A stretch of DNA of 64,000 bases from Streptococcus oralis (GTDB lineage Bacteria > Bacillota > Bacilli > Lactobacillales > Streptococcaceae). The stretch lies in assembly GCF_003943415.1 (NCBI RefSeq), contig NZ_RJPK01000001.1, forward strand, positions 1-64,000. Direction: 5' to 3'. Positions 54,066 through 61,238 of the stretch are shown here, one piece after another (the first letter of the stretch is position 1; every line of letters starts with the position of its first letter). The translations under genes were made by a program, and so were the position numbers. A model generated the notes under the pieces. That model was not told the DNA's origin and made no database searches. It worked only from the letters and a program-made list of their open reading frames with translations.

Positions 54066-54127
54066 CTTTACCTCGATATACTCAAGTATAATCTTCGGTT
54101 ACGGTTACTAGCACTGTAAGGTAAAAT
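54066..54127. repeat. Repeat, copy B
   Basis: TTTACCTCGATATACTCAAG then TATAATCTTCGGTTACGG and ACTGTAAGGTAAA; outer TTTACCT/AGGTAAA arms are inverted. Nearly identical to copy D at 55433-55492. Confidence 0.65.
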
Positions 54128-54138
54128 AAACCAGAATG

Positions 54139-54161
54139 ATCTCCCTTCGGGGAGATTTTTT
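54139..54161 (+). terminator. Orphan terminator hairpin
   Basis: ATCTCCC / GGGGAGAT with a tight TTC loop and T6; again without an adjoining gene. Confidence 0.75.
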
Positions 54162-54178
54162 GTTTCACGAACATTTTT

Positions 54179-54230
54179 GTACAATCTTCGGCTTGTCGCC
54201 TAGTTTATAAACGTTTTATCCAGCAAGAAT
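54179..54230. repeat. Repeat, copy C (right half of copy A)
   Basis: GTACAATCTTCGGCTTGTCG and ATAAACGTTTTATCCAGCAA recur from the right half of copy A, including the CCAGCAAGAAT that follows it. Confidence 0.65.
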
Positions 54231-54308
54231 TATGATGCTAAAGGCGCCAAAAATCCGTATGAAAATAGGGAAACAACACAATGTTCGATGAACACAAGGA
54301 GTTTCATC

Positions 54309-54371
54309 TTTTTCACTAGGATTATAGCCCGAGCTCAAATCAAGCTCTCAGATTTCAGAGGGCTTTTTTAT
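54309..54371. repeat. Left flanking repeat of the cadD segment, with terminator hairpin
   Basis: TTTCACTAGGATTATAGCCC, GAGCTCAAATCAAGCTCTCA and CAGAGGGCTTTTTT match 55367-55428 with few changes; the right half is a copy of the rpsO terminator. Confidence 0.75.
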
Positions 54372-54556
54372 TGAGGTTTTATCGGTCACAATTTTGGAGA
54401 CTACAAAAACAAGACGGAAAATTCCCACTATCTGCTGAGTGACTACAAAAACCTCAAATGTTATCAGCTAATTACACCATAAAGGTGCGCAGCTACTCGG
54501 CTTGAAAAGTCGAGTAGCTGTCTGCAAGCCCCCTCGGAGAGCCCACACTTTACGAA
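54372..54556. other. Left part of the cadD island, no intact gene
   Basis: Frame GHNFGDYKNKTENSHYLLSD to LKCYQLITP (54398-54489) is open but has no start and no recognisable family; it may be a gene fragment. CAGCTACTCG/CGAGTAGCTG (54490-54520) forms a strong hairpin. Confidence 0.4.
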
Positions 54557-54582
54557 GTAAAGTATAGTATGTTATACTTTAC
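54548..54582 (+). promoter_or_regulatory. Operator/promoter palindromes upstream of cadD
   Basis: GTAAAGTATA (54557-54566), 6-base gap, TATACTTTAC (54573-54582): a perfect 10-bp inverted repeat. It shares its left arm with a second perfect palindrome CTTTAC-gaa-GTAAAG (54548-54562). TATACT-like -10 boxes lie inside. Likely binding site of a regulator not encoded here. Confidence 0.65.
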
Positions 54583-54646
54583 ATGGAAGTAGTCACCGAA
54601 TTTCAGTTAGAAATTACTTTGTAACTACGTTTTGAGGAGGAGTAAA

Positions 54647-54721
54647 ATGCTTTCCTACGTTCGACATTACCCACTAGCGATAGCTAAATTAATGTGTCTG
54701 TGCTCTCCTAAAATCTGCTGA
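54647..54721 (+). CDS. 24-residue leader peptide ORF upstream of cadD
   Basis: ATG 54647 preceded by GAGGAGGAG; reads MLSYVRHYPLAIAKLMCLC then SPKIC and a stop, with three Cys in the last seven residues. It ends 29 bases before cadD. The excellent ribosome site and position suggest a translated leader, perhaps sensing metal or translation state; no homologue is known to me. Confidence 0.5.
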   Translation: MLSYVRHYPLAIAKLMCLCSPKIC

Positions 54722-54750
54722 TTTATTACTGACTAATACAGGAGGTTTTT

Positions 54751-55362
54751 ATGGGACAGACAATCATATCTGCTATTGGTGTTTATATTTCCACCAGTAT
54801 CGATTATTTAATTATTTTAATTATTTTATTTGCACAGCTATCACAGAATAAACAGAAATGGCATATTTATGCGGGGCAATATCTAGGCACAGGCTTACTT
54901 GTAGGGGCGAGTTTAGTTGCTGCTTATGTCGTTAATTTCGTGCCTGAAGAATGGATGGTTGGATTGCTTGGTTTAATCCCTATCTATTTAGGGATTCGCT
55001 TTGCAATTGTTGGAGAAGGTGAGGAAGAAGAGGAAGAAATTATTGAAAGATTAGAACAAAGCAAGGCAAATCAACTGTTTTGGACAGTTACATTGCTGAC
55101 AATTGCGTCTGGCGGAGATAATTTAGGTATCTATATACCTTATTTTGCTTCGTTAGATTGGTCACAGACCCTCGTGGCGTTGCTTGTGTTTGTAATCGGC
55201 ATAATTATCTTTTGCGAGATTAGTCGGATGTTATCCTCTATTCCGTTAATATTCGAGACAATTGAAAAATACGAGCGAATCATTGTGCCCATAGTATTCA
55301 TTCTACTTGGACTATACATCATGTATGAAAATGGCACGATAGAGACTTTTCTGATTGTGTAG
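54751..55362 (+). CDS. cadD: CadD-family cadmium resistance transporter
   Basis: A 203-residue membrane protein with about six helices. Opening IISAIGVYISTSIDYLIILIILFAQL with its acidic residue, ASGGDNLGIYIPYF, and IGIIIFCEISRMLSSIP are CadD/YncD-type features; a loop rich in Glu (EGEEEEEEIIERLEQ) separates the two halves. CadD from Gram-positive bacteria gives low-level cadmium resistance by efflux. The usual regulator CadX is not next to it. AGGAGG precedes the ATG. The gene is flanked by duplicated terminator repeats. Confidence 0.88.
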   Translation: MGQTIISAIGVYISTSIDYLIILIILFAQLSQNKQKWHIYAGQYLGTGLLVGASLVAAYVVNFVPEEWMVGLLGLIPIYLGIRFAIVGEGEEEEEEIIERLEQSKANQLFWTVTLLTIASGGDNLGIYIPYFASLDWSQTLVALLVFVIGIIIFCEISRMLSSIPLIFETIEKYERIIVPIVFILLGLYIMYENGTIETFLIV

Positions 55363-55366
55363 ATTT

Positions 55367-55428
55367 TTTTGTTTCACTAGGATTTTAGCCCGGGCTCAAA
55401 TCAGCTCTCTAATTTTAGAGGGCTTTTT
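55367..55428. repeat. Right flanking repeat of the cadD segment, with terminator hairpin
   Basis: TTTCACTAGGATTTTAGCCC, GGGCTCAAATCAGCTCTCTA and TTTTAGAGGGCTTTTT; same order as 54309-54371. It starts 4 bases after the cadD stop and terminates its transcript. Confidence 0.75.
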
Positions 55429-55432
55429 ATGT

Positions 55433-55492
55433 TGTCACTTTACCTCGATATACCCAAGTATAATCTTCGGTTACGATTATTAGCACTGTAAG
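55433..55492. repeat. Repeat, copy D
   Basis: CACTTTACCTCGATATACCC, AAGTATAATCTTCGGTTACG and TAGCACTGTAAG; matches copy B at 54066. Confidence 0.65.
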
Positions 55493-55517
55493 ACCAACTA
55501 TATTTATTTTTCTCATC

Positions 55518-55546
55518 TTGTTCCATTGTTGAAAATATGGTATACT
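55518..55546 (+). promoter_or_regulatory. Promoter of the iron/siderophore ABC operon
   Basis: TTGTTC (55518-55523) and extended -10 TATGGTATACT (TATACT 55541-55546), spacer 17. No clear Fur-type palindrome was recognised. Confidence 0.65.
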
Positions 55547-55595
55547 TTTCATGAGAATTTTCTAAATTTTTAAGATTCTATCAAAGGAGGTTTGC

Positions 55596-56642
55596 ATGCT
55601 TTCCAAATTTTCTGGAAGCCGACAAGACCAGCAATTTGTGTTACTTTTAGTTATTTTGCTAGGTATTTTAGGGATTTCTCTCTTTCTAGCAGTTTCAATG
55701 GGATCCGTTGCGATTGATCTAGGAGATACCTATCGAATTATTTTGAGCAGATTGGGGTTTCCTCTTGAGATAGGAGAGGTTTCCAAGTCTACTCTTGCCA
55801 TTGTATGGAACATGAGATTCCCCCGAGTACTGTTAGGTCTGATAGTAGGGGCTGGTCTTTCTATGTGTGGTAGCGTGATGCAGTCTACAGTGAACAATCC
55901 CATCGCAGAGCCCTATGTCTTAGGAATTTCTGCGGGTGCAACTCTAGGGGCAACTTTGAGCATCATTCTTGGTTTAAAATTGGTGATTAGCCTTGGAGCT
56001 TTCCTTGGAGCTATTTTGGCAACAATCGCTGTCCTCATCATTGCCTCTATGCAGGGCAGGATGACGACTTCTAGTCTGATCTTATCAGGAACGGTGGTCA
56101 ATGCTCTCTTTCTAGCCTTTTCCAACTTTATTATCTCAGTTGGCGCTAATGCAGATAGTGTGATGACCATAAAGTTTTGGACCATGGGTTCGCTTGCAGG
56201 GACTACTTGGTCTGACTTAGTCCTGCCAACTATAGTAGTAGGAATAGCCTTTCTATTTTTCGCTACTCAGTATCGTGTTTTTAATGCGATGATGATGGGA
56301 GATGAGGCTGCTTTAACTTTGGGGATTCCCTTACGCTTCTATTGGTATCTTTACGTGACCGTGGTGGCTGTGCTGACAGCTGTCTTAGTGGCTACTTGTG
56401 GGATTATTGGATTTGTCGGTCTCATTACTCCTCACTTAGCTCGAGGGTTAGTAGGAACGAATTACAGGAGACTTTTTCCCGTTGCGACCATACTTGGTGC
56501 CCTCTTTGTCATCTGGGCAGATGTACTCTCTCGTATCATCATTCCAAACGCAGAGCTTCCAATTGGTATTTTCACAGCCTTAGTAGGTGCTCCCTTCTTT
56601 ATCTACATTGTTGGAGGTAGGCGAAGGGAGGTGAGGACCTGA
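55596..56642 (+). CDS. FecCD-family iron/siderophore ABC permease
   Basis: A 348-residue BtuC/FecCD permease with about ten helices. WNMRFPRVLLGLIVGAGLSM, GSVMQSTVNNPIAEPYVLGISAGATLG, LSGTVVNALF and ATCGIIGFVGLITPHLARGLVG (ATPase-contact loop), then the DVLSRIIIPNAELPIGIFTALVGAPFF end are canonical. Only one permease gene is present, so it should act as a homodimer. It imports ferric siderophore, heme or cobalamin. Good AGGAGG site. The ATPase starts 1 base after its stop. Confidence 0.93.
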   Translation: MLSKFSGSRQDQQFVLLLVILLGILGISLFLAVSMGSVAIDLGDTYRIILSRLGFPLEIGEVSKSTLAIVWNMRFPRVLLGLIVGAGLSMCGSVMQSTVNNPIAEPYVLGISAGATLGATLSIILGLKLVISLGAFLGAILATIAVLIIASMQGRMTTSSLILSGTVVNALFLAFSNFIISVGANADSVMTIKFWTMGSLAGTTWSDLVLPTIVVGIAFLFFATQYRVFNAMMMGDEAALTLGIPLRFYWYLYVTVVAVLTAVLVATCGIIGFVGLITPHLARGLVGTNYRRLFPVATILGALFVIWADVLSRIIIPNAELPIGIFTALVGAPFFIYIVGGRRREVRT

Positions 56643-56643
56643 T

Positions 56644-57399
56644 ATGGACTTGATTTGTCAGGATGTCCACTTTGGACTAGGAGAGAAAAAAATCTTAAAA
56701 GGAGTTTCTCTTAAGGTTGAGGGGCATCAATTTCACACGATACTAGGACCAAATGGAAGTGGAAAAACCAGCCTGCTTAAACTCCTCTATCGTCAGGAAA
56801 AGGCGGACAAAGGCTTGATAAGCCTAGATGGAAAGCCACTGGAGCATTGGTCACTCAAAGAAACAGCTAAGCAAATGGCAGTTGTCACCCAGTTTAATCA
56901 ATTGCAGTTTGATTGTACAGTTGAGGAAATCGTCTTGCTGGGAAGAACTCCCCACCTCTCTTTTTTACAGAAGGAAAAGGAAAGGGATTATGCCCTCGTT
57001 CAAGATGCTCTCGTCAAGGTAGATATGCTCGAGAAGAAAACTCGTCTCTATTCGTCTCTGTCGGGGGGAGAGAAACAGCGAGTCTTATTAGCCCGTGCCT
57101 TGGCGCAAGAACCGACTCTCTTGCTTCTGGACGAACCAACCAATCACCTGGATATCAAGTACCAGCTAGACTTGTTGGCCATTGTGAAGAATCTCAAGGT
57201 CAATGTTTTAGCTGTCCTACATGATATTCAACTTGCTTGTCGCTATTCGGATTATCTCTATCTGATGAAAGAGGGGGAAATCCTTTACCAAGGGACTCCA
57301 AAGGAGACCATCACCCCTGAGTCATTGCAAACTGTATACGGAGTTCAAAGTCAGGTGACTTGGACCGAGGATCAGCAAGCTATGATTCACTATTTATAA
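56644..57399 (+). CDS. FecE-type iron/siderophore ABC ATPase
   Basis: A 251-residue ATPase of the FepC/BtuD class. Walker A GPNGSGKTS, signature LSGGEKQRVLLARA, Walker B LLLLDEPTNHLD, H-loop VLHDIQLA. It drives the FecCD permease. The start ATG lies 1 base after the permease stop; the binding protein follows 19 bases after its own stop. Confidence 0.94.
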   Translation: MDLICQDVHFGLGEKKILKGVSLKVEGHQFHTILGPNGSGKTSLLKLLYRQEKADKGLISLDGKPLEHWSLKETAKQMAVVTQFNQLQFDCTVEEIVLLGRTPHLSFLQKEKERDYALVQDALVKVDMLEKKTRLYSSLSGGEKQRVLLARALAQEPTLLLLDEPTNHLDIKYQLDLLAIVKNLKVNVLAVLHDIQLACRYSDYLYLMKEGEILYQGTPKETITPESLQTVYGVQSQVTWTEDQQAMIHYL

Positions 57400-57418
57400 G
57401 AATGAAAAGGAAATCAAA

Positions 57419-58429
57419 ATGAAAAAAACACTCAGTATTTTACTCGTAACAGTAGCAACATTAACGATGGCAGCTTGTGGCAATACTACTACAGAAAAAG
57501 CAACCACACAGTCTAGCACAGAAACAAGTCAAAAGGCAAGCGCAGAAACGACTTATCCACTCACGATCAAAACCTATGATGCTAAGGGAAATGAAGTCGA
57601 ACAAGTCTTTGACAAGGCACCTGAAAAGGTTATCACCAACAATCTTTCAACCACTGAAATCTTATTGGAGCTAGGCTTGAAGGATAAAATTGCTGGCATG
57701 CTCAACCCGGACAATGCTGTAACAGGTAAATACAAGGACGCGATTGCGACGATTCCTCAAATTGGCGATAAAAAAACAGTCTCTCAAGAGACAGTCCTTT
57801 CTTATGAGCCAGACGCTGTGATGGGTCGAAACATGATGTTTTCTGAAAAATCCTTGGGAACAGTTAGCACTTGGAATGAAAACAAAATCCCAGTCTATAC
57901 ACAAAAAGCCTCTCTATCAACGATTCAGCAAGATTTGGGGAATATTGTAGAAGATGTCAAAAATCTTGGAATGATTTTTAATGTGCAGGACAAGGCCAAT
58001 GAATACGCAGCCCAGTTACAAGCTAAAATTGAGGCTGTTAAGAAAGCAAACCCAGCAAGTCAAGGCGAAAAGAAAAAGGCTTTGATTATGGTTGCTTATA
58101 ATGACGAAACCTTCGGTGCTTACAAGTCTGCTTTGCAAGAGAGCTTGCTAAATCAACTTGGTTATACCAACGTCGCAACGGGAACATCAGGCTTGACCTT
58201 GGAAAATCTCGTGTCAATGGATCCTGAATTGATTATCTATGTAACCAGCGACCGCAATAAAAAATTGGATGCCAACGCAGTAGAGTTGATGAAGAAAAAT
58301 GCTGTTTTGGAAAATGTTCCTGCTATTAAGAATCAAAAAATCATGACTATCTCTTACGATGAGTTGATGGACTATGGTCCAGCAGTGATTGATTCCCTTG
58401 AGAAAATCAATGACTTTATCAATAAATAA
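57419..58429 (+). CDS. Iron/siderophore-binding lipoprotein
   Basis: A 336-residue periplasmic-binding-protein type III (TroA/FepB-like) lipoprotein. Lipobox LTMAAC with C20. After a T/S-rich spacer, VITNNLSTTEILLELGLKDKIAGML is the first lobe signature and LTLENLVSMDPELIIYVTSD the second. Few metal-ligand motifs are obvious, so ferric catecholate, hydroxamate, heme or cobalamin all remain possible. AAGGAA precedes the ATG. It overlaps the esterase ORF start by 20 bases. Confidence 0.9.
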   Translation: MKKTLSILLVTVATLTMAACGNTTTEKATTQSSTETSQKASAETTYPLTIKTYDAKGNEVEQVFDKAPEKVITNNLSTTEILLELGLKDKIAGMLNPDNAVTGKYKDAIATIPQIGDKKTVSQETVLSYEPDAVMGRNMMFSEKSLGTVSTWNENKIPVYTQKASLSTIQQDLGNIVEDVKNLGMIFNVQDKANEYAAQLQAKIEAVKKANPASQGEKKKALIMVAYNDETFGAYKSALQESLLNQLGYTNVATGTSGLTLENLVSMDPELIIYVTSDRNKKLDANAVELMKKNAVLENVPAIKNQKIMTISYDELMDYGPAVIDSLEKINDFINK

Positions 58430-59102
58430 TGAGTTTGATTGGCAAGGGATCCAAGTTAAGGTCAGCCTTCCTTCGATCTATGATCCCAATCAAACCTATC
58501 CAGCGATTCTCTTGAATGATGGAGACTTGGATTTCCTATCTTCCCTTTCTGAATCTGTGATTTTAGTGGGCTTGTCCTCTAAAAATCGCCTAGACGACTA
58601 CACTCCCTGGAAGGCATCTGCTCTGAGAGAGGGGACTCAAGATTTTGGTGGTCAGGCAACTGCCTATCATGGTCAATTATTTGGAGGTCTTTTAGACAAG
58701 TTGCAGTCGCTTTATCGCCTGGACAAAGATCGTCTTGCCTATGGAGGGTATTCACTGGGAGGTTTGGCGGCAGTCTACAGTCTTTTCGGATTTGACAAGG
58801 TTTCCTGTGTCTTCTCTATTTGCGGTTCCTTTTGGTATCCTGATTTTGTGGCTTACTGCAAGGAACAAAAGTTGAAGAATCTGGACTGCTTGCTGTATAT
58901 ACTAAATGGTCAAACAGAAGGAGCGCATCATACCAATCGCTTGGCTCAAGCACCAGTCTATGCTGAGCGGATTCATACCAGTCTTCAGAAGCGATATCCG
59001 ACTGGTCAGTTTGTCTTTGATCCTTATGGGCATCATGAACAAGTGGCTGAGCGATTTGTGGCTTTTTCTAACTGGTTGGCAAAGAAATGGGAGATTGAAT
59101 AA
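58410..59102 (+). CDS. Alpha/beta-hydrolase esterase, siderophore-esterase-like (IroE/EstD type)
   Basis: A 230-residue esterase. Nucleophile elbow GGYSLGG (Ser near residue 117), YGHHEQVAERF near the C-terminus with the catalytic His, and the LPSIYDPNQTYPAILLNDGD opening fit the Esterase D / IroE group that cleaves trilactone siderophores. No signal peptide, so it is cytoplasmic. It overlaps the binding-protein gene; start at ATG 58410 is preferred (an in-frame TTG at 58389 is earlier). Its place in an iron-transport operon suggests it frees iron from an imported siderophore; not proven. Confidence 0.8.
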   Translation: MTLSINNEFDWQGIQVKVSLPSIYDPNQTYPAILLNDGDLDFLSSLSESVILVGLSSKNRLDDYTPWKASALREGTQDFGGQATAYHGQLFGGLLDKLQSLYRLDKDRLAYGGYSLGGLAAVYSLFGFDKVSCVFSICGSFWYPDFVAYCKEQKLKNLDCLLYILNGQTEGAHHTNRLAQAPVYAERIHTSLQKRYPTGQFVFDPYGHHEQVAERFVAFSNWLAKKWEIE

Positions 59103-59163
59103 AGTAAGAGAAGAGACAAGGCAAAAATTAAATTTGAGGAGAAAATCCAGTAAAACTTTCTAT

Positions 59164-59217
59164 AATAAAACGCATAATATTGAACTCTTTGAATTTCTTA
59201 TATTATGCGTTTTTATG
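59164..59217. terminator. Palindromic hairpin element after the esterase gene (copy 2 of 3)
   Basis: ATAAAACGCATAATATTGAA and TATATTATGCGTTTTTATGA as inverted arms; related to 48344 and 61124. Likely terminator. Confidence 0.78.
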
Positions 59218-59649
59218 ATTTTAGAGTTTCTTTGAATGCAGAAAAATACATGTTCTATAATGAAAAGTGACTGGATTGTCATTGTAAAGGAGCAGACGAG
59301 ATTTATTAAGAATATCATAGGATTGATGAAATGATAGATATTTGTAGAAAATTACCCACTTTAATCTCAGTCATTTTTATATTACTAACACTAGGAATAT
59401 GTATTTTTGAAGACTGATATTTTCATCATGAATTTATTCGATAAAAGAAAATACTCTTTTATTTCTAAAGAAAGAGGGACAAAATCTTTTTGAGATGATA
59501 GAGTAGAATATGAAATTTGCTCTGAATATATTAAAAGAGAAGACCAAGAGGCCCTCTCTCATTGTTAACTATTTTTCTTGTTATAGTTGGCAAAGAATCT
59601 AAATGGTGCAAAACTCCTTTCCTCTACCTTCTATATGAAAAGGATCTCC
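59218..59649. other. Intergenic region with small ORFs
   Basis: A TATAAT box near 59255 (TGTTCTATAAT) and a 28-codon ORF at 59331-59417 (starts MIDICRKLPTLISVIFILL) that would give a hydrophobic peptide, but its ribosome site is weak. A 21-codon ORF near 59432 ends KERGTKSF. Neither has a recognised family. The rest holds nothing I can name. Confidence 0.4.
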
Positions 59650-61014
59650 TTAATCTTTTTTCTTAACACCAACAGTCAAACCAGAGGCTACTGCAATTAA
59701 GGCAACTCCAAGTACGGATAAATTAGAAGATGCCTTTTCACCAGTTTTGGGTAATTCAGATACTTTATTAGAAAGCGTAGAAGTATGATAAACTGCCTTT
59801 GTGCTTCCGATAGGTTTTGGTTTAAGTACGACATGCGCCTCTGTTAAGAAGTCATATTTCTCTGTTACGATGCGGTAAACACGTCCTTCTTGGACAGTCT
59901 TAACAACATGATTTGTAAAATCACGATTTAAAAGACTAGAAAATTCTTGATTAATATTAAGATAAAGCCCTTTTGTCCCCTCAACTAAAGGTTTGAAGGT
60001 CGATTCTGTGTATCTCATCCCTACAACTGATAGAGAAATATCTGCTGCTTTAAGAGCTTTCAGAGTCTCTTCTACTGTTGGAATGCCTGGAGTACGGAAA
60101 TCAATACTTTCATCAGTAATTAAGAATGCAAAACGACGATTATTAGAAGCTGTAGACCAATCATAATCTTTTGAGGTTGCAATATGATGTAGAGGGACTG
60201 TAGGCTCTTCTGTTCCGCCGTATGTTCGAATAGATCTAAGCGCCTTAATATACTCCTCTACATTCTTAGTGAATTTAGATCCATTAAAATCGAAATATTG
60301 AACATTGTCAGCAGCCTCATACGCGATTAAGCCAAGACGAGCATCAACTTTTTTATTAGCCAAATCACGGACAAAGTTCTCGATATTCTGTACAACATTT
60401 TGAATAGAAGAATCCATTGAAACTGACTTATCAATAGTAAAGACGATATCTGCAGAACCAGCCGCTTGTTTAGTAATTATTACATCTGCTTCTTTCAAAA
60501 CTTTTTCAAATGTAGTTTTCTTGATAGTTTGAGTAACATTAGCTACATAGTCATCTGTATTAACGTGATCTGTAACAGTCTTTGTTGTTGTAACAGGTGT
60601 CTTTTCTCCAACGGCAGTTCCCTTAGCAGCTAAATGAGTTGTTTCAACACTTACAGAAGTCTCTGCTTTGGCAGTTGCTTCTGTACCAGCTGTGTTTTCT
60701 TTAGTATCTACCTTGGCGTCCGTTGAAGTAGTAGTTACTTTAACTATATCACCAGGTTGAGCTTTATCAAGTGGTACTACAGAGACATTAACTTTATCTT
60801 GAATCTCCTTAACTGTTTCGGAAATTTGTTGATTAGTTTGAGTAGTTTTAGTGGAAAGTTCATTTGAACCTACTTGAGCAAGATCATTAGCAACTTGACT
60901 TGGATTCTTTACCTCATCAGCATCAACTTGTCCCATTGCTGTAAAGGCAGACGCTAGAGCAACCGTCAATAAAACAGACTTGCACTTCCCGAATAAAGAA
61001 TGTTTATGATTCAT
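59650..61014 (-). CDS. VWA-domain LPXTG surface protein
   Basis: A 454-residue cell-wall protein. Signal peptide (CKSVLLTVALASAFTAMG), a T/E/K-rich N-terminal region of about 150 residues, then a von Willebrand A domain (about 185-365) with MIDAS motif D195-x-S197-x-S199 (FTIDKSVSMDSS), YGGTEEPT and FLITDESIDF, and the sorting signal LPKTG near 421-425 plus KKKD tail. It probably binds matrix or host proteins through a metal ion. Start is the ATG at 61014 because GGGGAGG lies before it. Promoter TTGACA / TATTAT (61066-61071 / 61043-61048, minus strand, spacer 17). Confidence 0.9.
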   Translation of the reverse strand: MNHKHSLFGKCKSVLLTVALASAFTAMGQVDADEVKNPSQVANDLAQVGSNELSTKTTQTNQQISETVKEIQDKVNVSVVPLDKAQPGDIVKVTTTSTDAKVDTKENTAGTEATAKAETSVSVETTHLAAKGTAVGEKTPVTTTKTVTDHVNTDDYVANVTQTIKKTTFEKVLKEADVIITKQAAGSADIVFTIDKSVSMDSSIQNVVQNIENFVRDLANKKVDARLGLIAYEAADNVQYFDFNGSKFTKNVEEYIKALRSIRTYGGTEEPTVPLHHIATSKDYDWSTASNNRRFAFLITDESIDFRTPGIPTVEETLKALKAADISLSVVGMRYTESTFKPLVEGTKGLYLNINQEFSSLLNRDFTNHVVKTVQEGRVYRIVTEKYDFLTEAHVVLKPKPIGSTKAVYHTSTLSNKVSELPKTGEKASSNLSVLGVALIAVASGLTVGVKKKD

Positions 61015-61042
61015 TATAAAAATCCTCCCCTTTTTTAATAAT

Positions 61043-61071
61043 ATAATATCAAAATCAAAGTAATTTGTCAA
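61043..61071 (-). promoter_or_regulatory. Promoter of the VWA protein gene
   Basis: Minus strand TTGACA (61071-61066), 17-base spacer, TATTAT (61048-61043), then the GGGGAGG ribosome site. Confidence 0.8.
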
Positions 61072-61123
61072 AAAATTTCTATATAGAATGTAGAGTTTTC
61101 TTCTGATTATACAGGGATAAAGA

Positions 61124-61180
61124 TCATAAAAATGCATAGCATCAAGTGTCCAAAAACATTGATGCTACGCATTTCTTATG
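61124..61180. terminator. Palindromic hairpin element after the acyltransferase gene (copy 3 of 3)
   Basis: CATAAAAATGCATAGCATCA and TTGATGCTACGCATTTCTTATG as inverted arms with a 12-base loop; the most diverged of the three copies. It lies between plsC-like and VWA genes and can terminate the minus-strand plsC-like transcript. Confidence 0.75.
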
Positions 61181-61238
61181 GAAAGGCTTGCTGGATTTTC
61201 TCTTAAAATCGAGTTTTTGTGTAGCGGTTCTCATTGTC

